Assembly: GCA_021014325.1 (NCBI GenBank)
Contig: CM037462.1
Location: 8,228,501 to 8,292,500, forward strand
Direction: 5' to 3'
DNA: 64,000 bases
DNA from: Plazaster borealis
Lineage: Eukaryota; Echinodermata; Asteroidea; Forcipulatida; Labidiasteridae
Position 1 is the first letter of the stretch. Each line of letters opens with the position of its first letter. Shown one piece after another: positions 12,801-28,000 of this stretch. Position numbers and translations under genes: made by a program. The notes below the pieces were generated by a model, which worked only from the letters and a program-made list of their open reading frames with translations, did not search any database and had not been told where the DNA came from.

Positions 12801-13010
12801 CCCGTGTGTTGTGTAATGCACGTAAAAGAACCCAGTGCACTTATCGAAAAGAGAAGGGGTGCGCGACAGCACCTTGTAAACCATTACATGGTGCTATGTA
12901 AAGGAGTAGGTCTCATACTTACGTATCCCCACATACCTTGCAGGAAAATACTGAATGTTGAAGCGCCTTGAGCGTCACTGAGTGACGGATATGAGCGCTA
13001 TAAAGAAGCC

Positions 13011-13041
<31 letters not shown>

Positions 13042-16000
13042 GTTTTTTAACACGTTGACTGCCATTCATAAATTCGTAGGGGCGTTCCCATTTGCCAAGC
13101 ATCCAATTTTAGTGGTGCGCATGCGTGCATACCAAATAGGTTTGGGTTTTTTTGTCTACATGTTGTAGCATACAAATTCTAACGATGTGTGCTCACCACT
13201 GCCAGAAGCGTATTCGTTGCGTTCTCAGTGATGCCAGTGTATTCAGGTCACTATACAAAGGCATTTCATTCTCTACGAGTATACCAGACCTGCCAACTGT
13301 CCCGATTTTCCCGGGACAGTCCCGATTTCTGAGTTTCTAAGACCCTAAAATCGGGACTGTCCCGATTTCCCAACTTTCCCGATTTTATTTTTTAAAAAGT
13401 TAAAAAGTTGCTGATGAACGACTACAGTGTTCTCCACACGCGGTAAATTTTCAAAATACAAAATGCGCGCGGACAAAAAATGTAGCTCCCGGACAAAATC
13501 GTCGAGCACCCAGGCAAAAAAAGTCGAAAAATACTTACGGCGAACACAAACGTTTCAATGCGCTAGTAGATCGATCTTTTTGTATTAATAGTGTGCAGCG
13601 ACTGGTACCCAGAAGTCAGCTATTTCGTAACGGCATTTCGCGTGCATTTTCCTCTGTGTCGCAGGGCATCCTGACTACATTTTTAGTCGATGAACGGAAC
13701 CTTGTATACAAGACTCAATAATTGAGTCGACCCCGCGCCATCATGAGAGATATTATTATTGTACATCGTCCATCAGGGGCCCGAGGTTGACAATTCTTTG
13801 GATGTTCAAACAAACAGCGCGATATTAGGAGACCGATCAGAGAGTTCGGAAAAAACCCCAGACGCAAATCTTAAACTCGCATTCCAAGTAGAAGCTATCG
13901 GGCGATCGTGCACAAAGTGGATGGATTTTTAGTTCAGGATCAGTGGTTTTGTTCGTGCTGAAATGATTTGCACAAAAATGTTTGCACAATCAGTCGATCT
14001 TGCAGGAATAGTTTGTGCAATTGCCAATCGTGCAGGAATTTTGGTTTGTGCAATCGGCTTATCTATCGTGCAGGAATAATTTGCGCAATTTGCCGATAGT
14101 GCGGGAATAGTGTGCACAATAGGCCGATAGTGTTGGGAATAATTTGCGCAATTTGGCGATCGTGCATGAAGTATTTGCGCAATTTGACAACAGTGCAGTA
14201 ATGGTTTGCGCAATTTGACGATTGTGCAGGATTGGTTTAGCGCCCGGACAAAATTTAACCCTGTTACTTGCTTTGACACCAAGTATCAACCAGCCCTCCT
14301 CAAGCAAGCTAAACAATCCACATACAAAGGTCTACACCAGTAGAAAGGTGGTGACAAGTTATATTTTACAAGTTAATCAAATAATATTCAACTTGTATTG
14401 TTTGTATGGAGTAATTCCACATTCAAAGCCAATTTACTTATGTTAATTTTAGCCCCCAAATGGCCCTGGAAGCTGTGTAGTTCTGTTAGCTTCAAGGGGG
14501 GGCTGCCCCCTGGTCCCCCATCAGGGTCTATGCCCCTGAACCCCTCCGGGGGCCTAGGCGGCCCCCTGGAACCCCCGCCCTGGTTTGTCCCTATTTCTGG
14601 GATATGAATGTTGGCAGGTCTGGTATACTCGTAGTGGCAGAATCCGTTACACCTGTTACTACGAATATACTCGTAGGCGGCAGTCAACGTGTTAACACTG
14701 AACTAGCCAGCCGGACCACTTGCAGAGAATTTTGACTGGCCTTCTAAAGTCTTTTAAATAGCTTTTGGCCAGCAGACTACTGTTAAGGGAGAACACATTT
14801 TAAGGGGGACCTTTACAGCCTGTTTTGGATGGAGTCCCTCATCCCCTCACCTCCTCAACCACAGCCAATTTAATGAACTTAAGCCAGTGGTTATGGAAGA
14901 CTGACTACTCACCTTCAGTAGTGAAATGTGTCTCATTCCTTGTGCAATGTCACAAGCAAAGCCTAGAAGTTCATCCACAGGTGTAGGTGAGTACGGCGGC
15001 TGGTCCTTCCGCCTGCAGCGGCCACGTCTTAAGATGCGGAGCATGTCACCACGAGCAACAAACTCATTCACCAGACAGGTCTGAGCTGTAAGAAAACCAA
15101 ACACGATGAGAAGTATGAATATTGATTGAATCTTGCAACTTGACAATGTGCAGTTTTGTATGTATTGTGTATGTGCAGGAGGTCATCATGCAGATGGGAA
15201 TAAAAAAAGCGGCCATCTGTCCATAAGCACATGACAGTCAACAAGTGCATGGGGTTTGTGGTAATTCATGTACAGTGAGTAGTGTCATTGTATGGAGGTA
15301 GAAAGTATTGTTTGCTTTAACGCCAATACTCTGGACTCCCTCCGATTCTTAGGGAGCCCGGAGTATTGGCACTATTTAGGGGGCTAGTTTCCGCTTCAAC
15401 TCATATGGAAAAGTAGTGTCTTTTGCGCTCGATAATTAAACACGCACTCAAAGTACAGGCTGAAAATCAGTATCTCGACGCAAAATGCTTGGCCACGAAA
15501 AATTAAAAAGATGTACAAGAACAGGGGTGCTCGACATTCTAATTTATATTAATTTGTCTTTAATATCATTGTGATTTTATTTAAAATGATCACAATAACT
15601 CGTCGGACGGTCATGCAAAATGTTTTTCAAAATAACCCAAAACGCAGCATTTTAGATAAATATTGTGTGGCCTACACGGCGCACTTCCAATAAACAACTC
15701 TGCACACCGATTGTGAGACGCCCTCATTCGTTAACTAAATCACTTGTGTAGGTGGGGTTTCCACCATTTCCCGATGTAATTATTCTTTTACCTTGTGTAT
15801 CAACTTTGCTGTGATTGGTTGAATATTTTCGTCGGACAGGATAAAACAGTGAAAACATCAAAACTGTTGTCCAATCAAATGCGATGTAACATCACACCAC
15901 GATATGGTTCAATGTATTACAATTTGACCTGTGTATACCACCCGCGCACGCACGTACACAGTGTTAACGCACTGTGCATTATAAACACAGTGCTTTGATT

Positions 16001-19000
16001 TATTGAGACTTTTCCTATTAAACTTTTCCATATGTGTTGAATGCGGAGCAAAAACAAACTAATACTCAGGTTCAACTTTATATAATAAAAATAATGCTAT
16101 AAAACAAATGGTTGATAAACCTTAGGAACACATATCAAACCAGAAAAAAATAGGCTTCTGAATGAATCAGTTAATTGTTAAATGCCTCCACTCAGAGACA
16201 CAATTGTAGATTCTCCATAAGATCACATGAAAACGAGTCAAAAACCTTAAAAGAAGCATTACAGAAAAGGCTTGCATCACGATGAATGCTTTTGACGTTA
16301 AGAGGTGAGGCAAGCTTCTGCAACCATGCTCTTACTTGTTTCTTCCAGGACTCTGCTGCAGGTTCCTTGGAGCCAGACAATGTTAGGATGACGTCCCATG
16401 CATGCCATCACCTCAAACTCATTCTGTAGCTCATTCAAAGAATCTGTGTCTTTCTCATCTGTTGGAAAACATGTCAGTTTAAAAATAAAAAATTATTCCA
16501 ATAACTAGGTCTTTTAAGAAATTTAGTTTATCAACAGTTGTCTTCAGTTGTTAAACAAAATACACCACTGGTAATGATAAAAGAAAAACTATCAAAGCTT
16601 TTCAATAACATAACAAAAGATGTTTATAGAGCACTCTTTACACTGTGTATTATAGCACTTTGCACTAAACATAAAAATGCACACAAACCTGGGCCCAATT
16701 TCATGGCTCTACTTACTGTGGAATTCTGCACTTATGGCCTATAGATCACATTTTATATTACAGGGCTCTGTAAGTGCAGAATTCGGCCCAGAAGGCTCAG
16801 CAAATGAAGATACTAGACAAGCGAATCAAGTCAATATTAACCATGTAACTTCAAAACCAGACAGAAAGGTATGATTCAAGTGGTACATGTATATGGTGCC
16901 ATCAAAACCAAGTATGAAACAAATTAATGCTGGAACAAAAATGTTTTGAGATTGTTCTTGAACACTTGAGTGTGCATGACAGATTTACTTTTGAAGGCTG
17001 TTCCAGAGACATGGAGTATGTTCATCAAATCAATGAAAGATTAATTTTCATAAACTTTTAACCAATTGTTCTGAGAAATATTTGCATCTAAAATAACAAC
17101 ACATAATAAAATAATCTCAAAACGCTAGACCCTGCATTTATTATTGATATCTTGAAATGAACTCATAATGATTTTATTGTGTAAAAAATATAATGGTTGA
17201 ACTACATGTCATTTCTAAAAGAACCAACAGCTGACTTCACAAACCTCGCAGTAGTTTGACGACAACTTTACTCGATGTGTCTTTCTCTTTATTTTTGTAG
17301 GTTCCCTCGCAGATGTAAGAGAACTCCCCGCTGTATATCAATTTGCCCAGATCCAACAGTGATTCGTCAATGATCCAACGATCTCTTACTTTGTGGGCTC
17401 TCATCGAGCTACGACCGTCCGGAACTAACCAAGATTTTGCACCTCCCATCTTGTACTGTTCAATCAAATTTATATGTTGAAAGGAGAAGAAGAAAGGATA
17501 CATTAACAAAAAATATGAATCATTTATGATTGATTTTAAAAAATTTTGTGAAGGTTTTAACTTTTTCAAAAATTTCACAACATGTTTTCTATTGACCATT
17601 TTATTCAGAAATATTGAAACATTTATTGAAGTAATGTACTGTAGGTGTTAAACAATTATATACAAATATTTCATTTTAACGCATACACCATCAAATATGA
17701 GTGCAATTGTCGCAGAATATAATCACGAGGTGAAATCTGTGCTATTCCATTTCACGAGGCAAAGCCAAGTGAAATGGAAAAGCCAAATTTTATTTGACTG
17801 ATTATATTCTGCCACAATGCTTGAATGAAATGCATTCAATATTTGTTCATAAAACTTACTTATAGATCCTTGTCATTTGAAATTTTTCACATTAATGCAA
17901 AATAGACACAGAAACTTGTCAACCCAACACTCTGAACATTTTAAAAACCTCACAAATCCATGTACATGTATAGACACCAACCTTGACAGGACCTTGTTTT
18001 GGAAACGACGCTGCGAAAGCATCGTATAATTATCCATATTCGACTCCAATATTACATTTTGTAAGCATTGTGGCAGTATACATGACAAAATAAAGGATGA
18101 CACATGACGCGTGTTCCACAAATCAAATTACAAGGATTTCTGTTAAATTAAATACCTTACACTGAACCTCAAATCAATTTTATTTTTATTTTTTAACCCA
18201 ACAGGTGAAAATAAAATTTACACACAAATACTACAAAGATATCTTCATTAAAACTAGATCATTGAGTCCACCATAAAATATACTTCTAACGAAAACAACA
18301 AGGTCGATGACTATAGAGCAGGCTTGTCAAACTTATCTTACTCAGGGACAGTAAAGATACTACGATCGAGAAGTCCGATCCACTTAGGCCATATATCTAT
18401 TCCATGGCAATAAGTAAAATACTCAGAATAATTAGAACTGCATTCTACTCATTGAAAGTAGATACCGTGGGGTGCGTTTTCGCGACTGTAACCAATAACT
18501 GTTTTGGTCACTGCCAGTGATTAACCAATGGCCAAGTCAACCGAAACAGTTATTGGTTACGACCGCAAAAACGCACTCCAGGAGTTACTGCAAACTGAAA
18601 TTCAAAACGACACTCTACCATGCAGGGCCTCAAAACTTAACAAAAAAACAACAACAACAAAGTCATTAGGGTTTGGAGGGGCTAAGTTTTGTTTCTTTAT
18701 AAGTTTGCTAATGAGACTTGGAGGAAGTTACGGTGGGTAAATTTCCATTGTTAACGTATATTGAGAACAATGGATTTGTACCCATGTCTGCTGCCACCTA
18801 GCATTTCAAAGAGGATTTTTGTCACACTTACTGTATTGTTGTTGTATTTTTTCTCAGCCTCGTCAGCATACTTCAGACTGTACTTCTCATTGCTGTGAAG
18901 GTGACGCCATGTTGTGCACCAGACGATCAGGACAATCCATATACAGAAGAAAATAACAGCGAAACAAGCCCCGAGGATGATACCGATAGTAGGACCAGTC

Positions 19001-22000
19001 AAACCAGTGTTCTATCCAGAAGTCATAAATTAAAACAGTTTATACAGGAGTGGTTGACGATTAAGTTATGAAAAAGGAACGACAAATTTGAGTTTGCCTT
19101 GGCTTTAGGCACATGAAACCCCTGTCAGCAATTCTTGTTACAGACTCTCTAAACCACAAATAATGAAACAGGGAAGTGTAACAAAGCTGAGCCAATTGGG
19201 GTACTAAGGATTACAGAATCTCTCATATCAAAAACAAAAAAATAAACAAATAAATAAAGAACAGGGCCCAATTTCATATTGTTTAACAAATTTCTGCTAA
19301 GCAAAAATTAGCAGGAAACCAGTCAAAAATGGTAAATATGAAATGCCACTTTCGATGATAACCTTTTCCGGAAAGCACATTTTTGTTTTGCTCAGCTAAT
19401 TGGTGCTTAAGCAGCTCTATGAAATTGGGCCATGAAGAGAATAAAGTTGAAAAAGAGCCACAAAACTTTGAAAATAAACTTATGCCCTTCATACCTTTTG
19501 AAACTATAAAAGATCATTACATGGATGTACTGAAAAGGTTAATCTAATAAACTGAACAAGTGTTTTCAGTGCGTTTTGGTTCCACAATATTTCATAAAAG
19601 TGTACATGTTTTCTGACACCAATTATGACTACACATTACTGTTGATTGTAAGATGCTCATACTAGACCCCTGAAAAGTACAACAAACTCTAACAAAAAAC
19701 ACATTGGTTTGTCAGATTGGTGATGCTATCAGATTAATTGGTGATGCTATGTTAACTAAAGCCTGTTCTACTCCCCCCAAAAAACCTCCCTAAAAGACAT
19801 GCATAACATGAACAAAACAACTGACTATCTTAAGATCACATATAAATACTTACATTCAAAATTTTACATAACGCTCAATACTTTAGTACAATTGTCAGAA
19901 AGTTTACACCGTCAAATGTCCAAGCTTGACTGATGATACTTCAATATGTCAACTCTTCAGTTTTACCAGGGTGAGTATGGTTTATCTAGATACCGCTCCA
20001 CACCCTAAAGTCATCAGTAGGGGGCATGTAAGCTTTTCAGAACTAAACCTCTTTGAATAAAAACAGAGTAAATAAAGGGCTATCTTCATGAATGGGTCAG
20101 TTATCAAAAGGATCTATTTTGTCAGTGGAAAAGGTGACTCTAAGGTATATTCTAATAACATTGTTTACATGCATTCAGGTTTTGTTGATCTCACCATGGA
20201 GCGATCTCAATATAACTGTGGCAAGACTTATTGGAATCTGAATGGCCCTCTTACTTTACACCAGACTACACACAAGGCCAAATGGGCTCCCCTATAGACT
20301 CCCCTACACATGTTAGTTCAGTAAGGTTACCTCGGGGGGAAAAATGTTAAATATTTATGAATAAAGAAACATTTTTTTTAAACTAACGGAGCAGGAAAAA
20401 ACCTCATATATGTTAAAGTTGTGAATGCTGAGCTGTAAAACACCTACACTGTATCTCCCTGGGTGTTATATTTTGCTTAAACTTTCCTGAAGCTATGGGG
20501 ATGCAAAGAGCTCAGTGCCGAGTATAACTGCTATTGCTGGAAAATAGCTCTAGATTGTTATACAAATAAAATTCTATTAGTTATCACACAAGCGCGAGTG
20601 GAATATGGAAACATATAGCACTTCTGTGTCTCATCCGAGTTACATGTAGATATGGGACACAGACGCACTATATTTGTTCATGTTCCATGAGTGGGCGTGT
20701 GATAACAAATTTATCTTCAAGCATAGGACTAATTAGACCTTATGTATTGACGTCATCAAGCAGCCGTCAACCAATGATGAAACAATGGAAATGCACAGAT
20801 TTATACATGCAGCGCACAGGATTGGCCAATGAACAACCTTCTTTTGACCTCAAGGCGAGGGCGCCCTACACAAATGACATCCAGTGCATAAGGTCTTTAA
20901 TTTGAAGTAATACGAATGATCAGTGGTTGACATGTAGCAGTGGGAAGCAATAAACTAGCCAGCCGGACCACTCGGACAGAATTCTGACTGGTCCTTAAGT
21001 GTTTTAAAGGCACAGTACACGTTTGGTAATTACTCAAAATATATATTAGCATAAAAACTGACTTGGTAACGAGCAACATAGTATAAAACATTGTGAGAAA
21101 CGACTCCCTCTGAAGTAACGTAGTTTTTGAGAAAGAGGTAATTTCTCACTAAAATAATAAAAACAAGTTTTTATTCCTAACTGAAAGCACACAAATTTGT
21201 ACAACAAGGGTGCATTTTCTTTCATCATTTTCTTGCAACTTCGATGACCAATTGAGCCCAAATTTTCACAGGCTTGTTATTTTATGCATATGTTGGGATA
21301 CACCAAATAAGAACACTGGTCTTTGACAATTACCAAACGTGTACGATGCCTTTAAATAGCTGTAAAAGATTTTGTTTCTGATTCTTCTTGTCTAATGTAA
21401 AAATGATACATGTAGATTCATTGTAAACTCACCAACGGGGCCGGGGTTGTAACTACTGGTGGCTCCGTACCATTTATTGATGCCCATGGCACACATTCGT
21501 AATGATTATAACGCTCACTCACGCATGCCTCACGCAACTCATCGCATGGATTACTCCGACATGGGTTGAGGTTTATCTCACAGGCATAACCTGATGAAAA
21601 ACAAAATCAAATGTAATCATAGGAGAGTTTAGAACTATAGGAAAATTGTTGACTTTGAAAATTGAACGTTTAACATTTTTTTCTGAGAAAATAGGCTGTT
21701 GCAAACTGCTTACCAACCAAAAGGACCTATGGTATAAATGCAAAAAAATAGTTGATGGCCTTTGACGTTTCAACCCTAGCAGAGTCTTTCTCTATAAAGC
21801 TAAATGACTAAACACATCAGTCAACAACAAGAATACTGGTGTAACAGCAGCAGTCATATGGAAAGAAATGAAAAGTGAGATACAGAGAGGCAGAAAGCAC
21901 ACAGAAAAAGCGAGGGATTAACAATGAAAATGGAGACAAAAGGTGGGTAGAGGGAAGGGGTAGGTTTGACCACAAGAAGTTGGAAACACAAAAGACAAAA

Positions 22001-25000
22001 ACAGAAGTGGAATGAGGGAAAAAACATAATTAATTAGTAAATGAGACAGACTAAAAAAGTAGCAGAAAATCAGGCCTGATACTTCAAGGAGGCAACGGAG
22101 CCTCCGTTGCCCCTGGTCATTTATTCCAATAGAAATTTACAATTTCCTCATCATAGTCTAGAGGTGCCCTTTACCAAGGAGAAAATGCCTTGGTGCCCTT
22201 GCCCTTTTAAAAACAAAGCATCAGGCCTGGAAAATTGTTAGCTCTAAGAAAATGGGCCCAGGTTGAAGCATGTGCACCTATTAAAAGGAGCAAGTTACAC
22301 AACACAAATGGAACACAAAGCACACAAAGAGGATCTCAAAAAGAGAGTTGTCAAAGTAAGTTTTGGATGCCTGCGATTTATCTCTCTCAGGCTATTTTAT
22401 AATTTCATTCTAAATGTCTGAGTTTTTAAAATTATTGGTATATTTGTCTGATGTCTCTGTTTTGTGTTCTTGGCCTACTGTACTTTTACAGATATTCATA
22501 GCTTTGTTACAGAAGACAAAAGTAAGTTTTGGTTGCCTGCAGTTTATCTCTTTCCGACTATTTGTTTACTTTCATTCTGAGTTTCTGCATTTTCCAAATC
22601 ATTTGTATATTTGTCTGATGTCTCCGTCTTGTGGTGGGTGGTGGTCTGCTGTACTTTTACATGGTTTCATAGCTTTCGTTACAATAGACACAGAGAGTAC
22701 AGAGCACAGAGTGGTTTGCAACATAAGTGGTATCAGAAACTTGACCCATCATGCTCCAGATGCCATTTAAAAAAAAGGAATGAAATAAATATGGTACACA
22801 TACCGCCACATTCTGTCAGAAAGGGGCTCAGATGATGCAACTCTCTTATTACATGATATTGAGTGAAGGAAAGTTAAACCTGATGATATATTTGCAACAT
22901 ACCTACATATCCAATATCACAGCTGCATTTGTAACCTGCGGCTGTTTCTTCGGGTATGCATCTCCCATTTAGGCATGGGCTTGGGGTGCAGGCTTGTGGG
23001 TCGGCTGCATTGGCGGGCTGGGTGGAGTTGTTCACTTCTTGTTGAGTTGGAGATTCTGCAGAAGTGATAAAAAGGTTGCTATGGTAACAGATGGATTATT
23101 AGTTTGTATTTTACTTTACCGTATTAACATTATTTGTTTATTTCTGTACTGCAATATGCAAAAAGTATCCAAACTGTAAGGTTCAAATGTTTTAGTTCAT
23201 TTCAGAATTTGTATTTTAAAATGGCAAAAGCCAAGAGAAGTTCATTTGTAATGCCCCACGTCAAAACCAGGCAGTTCTCAGAAATAGTGAAATGATAATA
23301 AAAGTAATTAGACACCTGAAACATCAGCCTTGATGAGAATGTGATGTGATGTCTTTAATGTTGGGAAATACTTACACTATAGGCCAAATAAGATTACAAA
23401 TTAAGTGTTACATTATTTGAAAGTTCTTATTCTCATCTGGTTTTCGTGGCATGGAGCGTCACATTTGTTTACAATTCTCAGTTTCCCAAATCAGTAATAA
23501 ATCTGCTTCTTCAGATTTACTAATCAGTCAAATCTAAATATGAAGACATTTTTAATCATAAAAACAATGAATTTGATTCCTGATGACATCTCAAATCTCT
23601 TTTCAAATAATAATTTCTTTGTAAAGCCTACATATACAAATATGTAGTCACTGCATGTAAACTACCAGTTAAAAAAGTTTAATCTTGCCCACGGCAAATT
23701 TTTCCAATACCTTCTTTGTGTAGGTGGCTGCAACAACAGTATTATTAAACAGAATTACAAAAACATCTGGGGTATTTACCACATACATTATGCACACAGC
23801 TCAGTGATTCTAGGAAAACTGAAAACTATGACGTACATTTTATTTTCAAAGTTAAGGCAAGGACAGATTTTTGTTCTCATATATTTTGGTCTCTTTCCCA
23901 TATTGTGTATTTGCTTTACATGCAGTATGTACATTACATTTTACATGAATTCTGTTTGTATGCATAAATGCAATCTGGAATTATTTGTTTAAAATTTGAA
24001 TGTATCCTTTGTTGTAATTGTATTGTTTTTTCAGCTTTTTCACTTAATTTTATTTTGCCTCTAAAGGCCTATACTGCATCTTTCCATATAGAGCAAGAAG
24101 ATGTACCAAATAGTCTGGGATATTTTCTCAAAGAATGCTGGGGCTAGAACATTACATGTTCTTGCATTACCTCCTTATTTCTTACAGACTAGTCAGTTTG
24201 GCAAGAGTTATAAGCGTGAGGCCAAAATCCTTCAAGTTCCTCTTCTCCTTTGTCACTCCACATCAAATTGTTTGGACTTGGATAAGATTGGAATTCCTAA
24301 CCCTGTGATAAGCAATGAGTAATGGGCCTACATGTACCTGCCCAAGTCCTTTTGAATCCTTCATTTTGGCAATTGGATATAGAAGGAATTTGCCACAGTG
24401 TAAAGCCCGGTTCATACTTCCTGCGAATGCGAATGCGAAGCGAATTTTGGTGACACAATAATCGGTACGCGCTGTTTTTCCAATTGTGATGCAGGAAAAT
24501 TCGCTTCGCACGAAGCATTCGCAGGAAGTATGAACCGGGCTTTAGTCAAAAGTGACAAGTATTTTGTGAAAAAGTTACAAATGGATGGGTTAAAAAACTT
24601 ACAACAATTGACAATTTGAACACAAAGGCCTACACTTTTGCACTCATATAAATAAAAACACCATACATTACATAATATGTACCCACCCAAGGCTGGAACA
24701 GAAAACAGATTATACAACCTTTTTTGTTTATCAATTGACGTTTTCTGATTATACTGTAAATTAATTTTGCAAACTAATTGAAAGTCTTGAGTTGAGTAAT
24801 TAGTTTGTTATTGGCTTTTCTTTAACGAGGTGTAATTAAAAAAACATTCATTATTGATTAAATAATTACCATAGGTGCCCCTAAAATTCAATCAAGTTTG
24901 TCTTCTGTTAAAACATTTAAAGGGTATTGTACAGCACTGAAGGAGTAAAATATATGTACATCGTCTTACGACAAACCAATGAAAGTCATTTAAAAGACAC

Positions 25001-28000
25001 TATGACAATTGTTTTAGTTTGGGGGGGGGCCCTGTTGCTGTTGTTATTTTGTTTTGTTTTGGGGTGGTGTTTTTTTTTGGGGGGGGGGAGGGTTTGATTT
25101 TCTCTGAGTTTAAACAAACTATTAACATGTTATTTACAATTTATTTGATTGTCAAAGCAAACAACTTTTTATTTTAATTTTTTTTTAATGCAACTTCACA
25201 GCTTTTTTTAATCCAACTTCGCTAAAAGCCACTCTTGGTAAGGTGCTAGAAGAAAATGTTTCAGATGAACCTAACTCAGGGGAGCTGAAATTATTCCTCT
25301 TAAGACAGTCAACACTGCAGTACATGGAAAAAGTTGTTGGAATGGCTCTTTGTTCTACATCTCAGCAAAGCGAGAGTGTATGGGTGAGAACAAGCAGAAA
25401 GCCTGGTTTCATGCCCAAACACCCTGATACAGTGTAGGACGAACCAGTTCGGACCATAGCTCCATGGTCAGACACACTGGCAGCTGGCACATTTACCATG
25501 AAAATATATTCAGAAAAGACAGAGGCTGTCTACAGACTTTCGGTGGGAAAGAGGTTGTAACATTGATCCCAACTCTTCACCAACAAGATTAATGATACTG
25601 GATTCAAACTACGTGTACCTGTACACTGTTCGCAAATATGACAATATTTCAGATGGTAATATTTTTTAATAATGATAGTTCTTGCATAGTGCTTTGTTTG
25701 TACACTGTCAAAGCATTCATTATTTATACGACTGGTATGCAGAGAGCTAAGTTGATCCCACATTTTACGAAGTGGCTTAGTAACACAGTAACACTGTTCT
25801 TTGCAAAAAAATGTTAAAAAGCAAATAGATGAATACCTTTGCATTCTGCAAAAAGGGAAAATACATTTCTGTCAGGGATGACAGTTTAAAAATCATAATT
25901 TCTTTCTCTGTTGACAATCAAAACTACATGTAAAATGTGTTTCAAATCTGTTTAAATCAATTTGTTTTTACCTGCAAATTTTTACCTACAATTTTTTAAA
26001 CACCAGAATTGGGATGGACTTGTTAATACTGTGCTTGCTTAGAAGACCAGAAACTCGCTAACATGTACCTTCCCACTCTAATTGTCTTTGCTTGATTCTT
26101 TTCACAGGCACTGTACTGATTTTAATCACTTAAATGTTTTCTTTGAATTTTAAAATAACAAAAAGATCTACCTGAATCAATGTTTTACTGAACCAAATTT
26201 TTGTAGTAACATTTCTAGACAATTCTGTTGGTACAACATTCTGTTGTGCACTTCGATACTACATGTAGACCCGCTTTCTTTAAAATATACTGCAATAATC
26301 GCTTCTAAGAATGGCCGGGGTCAAGGGTTCAGATTTTGTTTCCACGGACTTAATGGTATGGTAAACCAACAAAATATTCTTTATCACCGATGCAATTAAT
26401 TATTGCGTAATAATCCCTTAGATAAAATGCCTGCAGGTACTTTTTTGAATAATGTTTTTCTACATTAGGCCTATGACTTGGTATTATTTATTTTGTTCAT
26501 TGAGAGGACCAATTTCAAACATAAAGTCACACAAATCATTTAAAAAATGTGCTTCTGATAAGTTGGTCCATGTGAAATGATGAGTTAGCATGCTATAAAC
26601 CATTACCTTTGGCATCACGTTTACAAAAGAGCCATAGAGCCTAGCCTTTCTGCAGGCACAATTTGTACACAGTTCAAATATTATACAAACTCTGTCATTT
26701 TATGGAGATTGCACTGTTGTTCAGCAGTTATAACAGTTCTTGATTTCATGTGGAAATAATAGTAAGCCTACAAAATGTAAAACTTCTCATACGATCACAC
26801 ATAGCCTACAGTACTATTGCTCTGGGATGCACAATGTTACTCAGATTTGTAAACAAGGTATGTTGTGTATTCTATAGGATTCCTGCCAAATGTTACCAGT
26901 GAATATGCCTTGGAATGTAGAGTTAGTGGGTTTTACACTTTAAGCTTTGTATTTTAAATTTTACAGTTGGGTTTTTTTAAAGTTTAAAACTTAGTTTTAA
27001 GAAAATCACTTACTCATTAATTTAAAAATAATTTTTTTATAAAATATCACCCTATAGAAATATATAATTACTTCTTTACATACACGCAACACCAACTCCC
27101 TTTATGTGAATTTGCATACTATACGTCAGATTGCTGTGACCTCGTGCTATATTGATTACTGGTGGTGCAGAATACACGTAGCTACGCATTTCTGCTGGTA
27201 CCAATGGAATTCAAAATTACACATTAAGTTCTAATAAAATATGGAGGAAAAAACCCCCAGCAACATTGAAACAAACACTGTGTGGTTTTATGATAAAGTT
27301 GAACAAACTGAATAATGTTGTCATTTTATTGCTTTAGGCCCTATAGGATTTAAAGGTCTGATTTGCAGTAGACACTGTGTGTTGTTTGATGATGAACCAC
27401 AAAATCTACATTGAATATACGTGCAGTATGATACATTTTAAAACTCAAAGCATTAATAGTTGTAATAAATGCATCGGCATGAATAAAGAATCATATTTTT
27501 TTGCTTTCCTGAGTCCTGCATGCTCGGAGGTCTAGTGGTTGAAGATATCTGCTTGGGGTCTTGGGTTCGAATCCCACCCGACCGAGTTGTATGCACTAAG
27601 TATACAGCGCTTATCACACATCAGTGAATGGTAAAACCAAAAATATAACTCATAGCTTGTTAATTTACTCATTGATACCTATTCCATTCAGTTTAAAATA
27701 CCACTTCTGTTACTAGAAAATACTTGTACAACATGCCAAACAACATCGTTGTTGTTTTAGTATTGAAAATGAAGCATGGATGTACCATCTTGACACTGTG
27801 GTCATTAAAGTAAAAGGCAAAGTCAAGGAAAAGCATATTTTCAATCAAATGTTTTGTTTGTGTTCATAAAATACAAACATTCATATTGTAGTGATGTACA
27901 ATTTTCACTTTATATTTCTCTACTCTTTTGCAGAACCTTTTTTAAAGATGTATCTATTACAGTAAACTCTATTCCATTTTTTTGGCTGATAACTTTGTAG

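Noticed and set aside
25837..25845. A 9-nt microexon (AATGCAAAG) between tttttgcag and gtattc, in the right phase to sit between the laminin-EGF and EGF1 exons
   Set aside because: The borders are good, but such short matches arise by chance in 10 kb of intron; no independent support.
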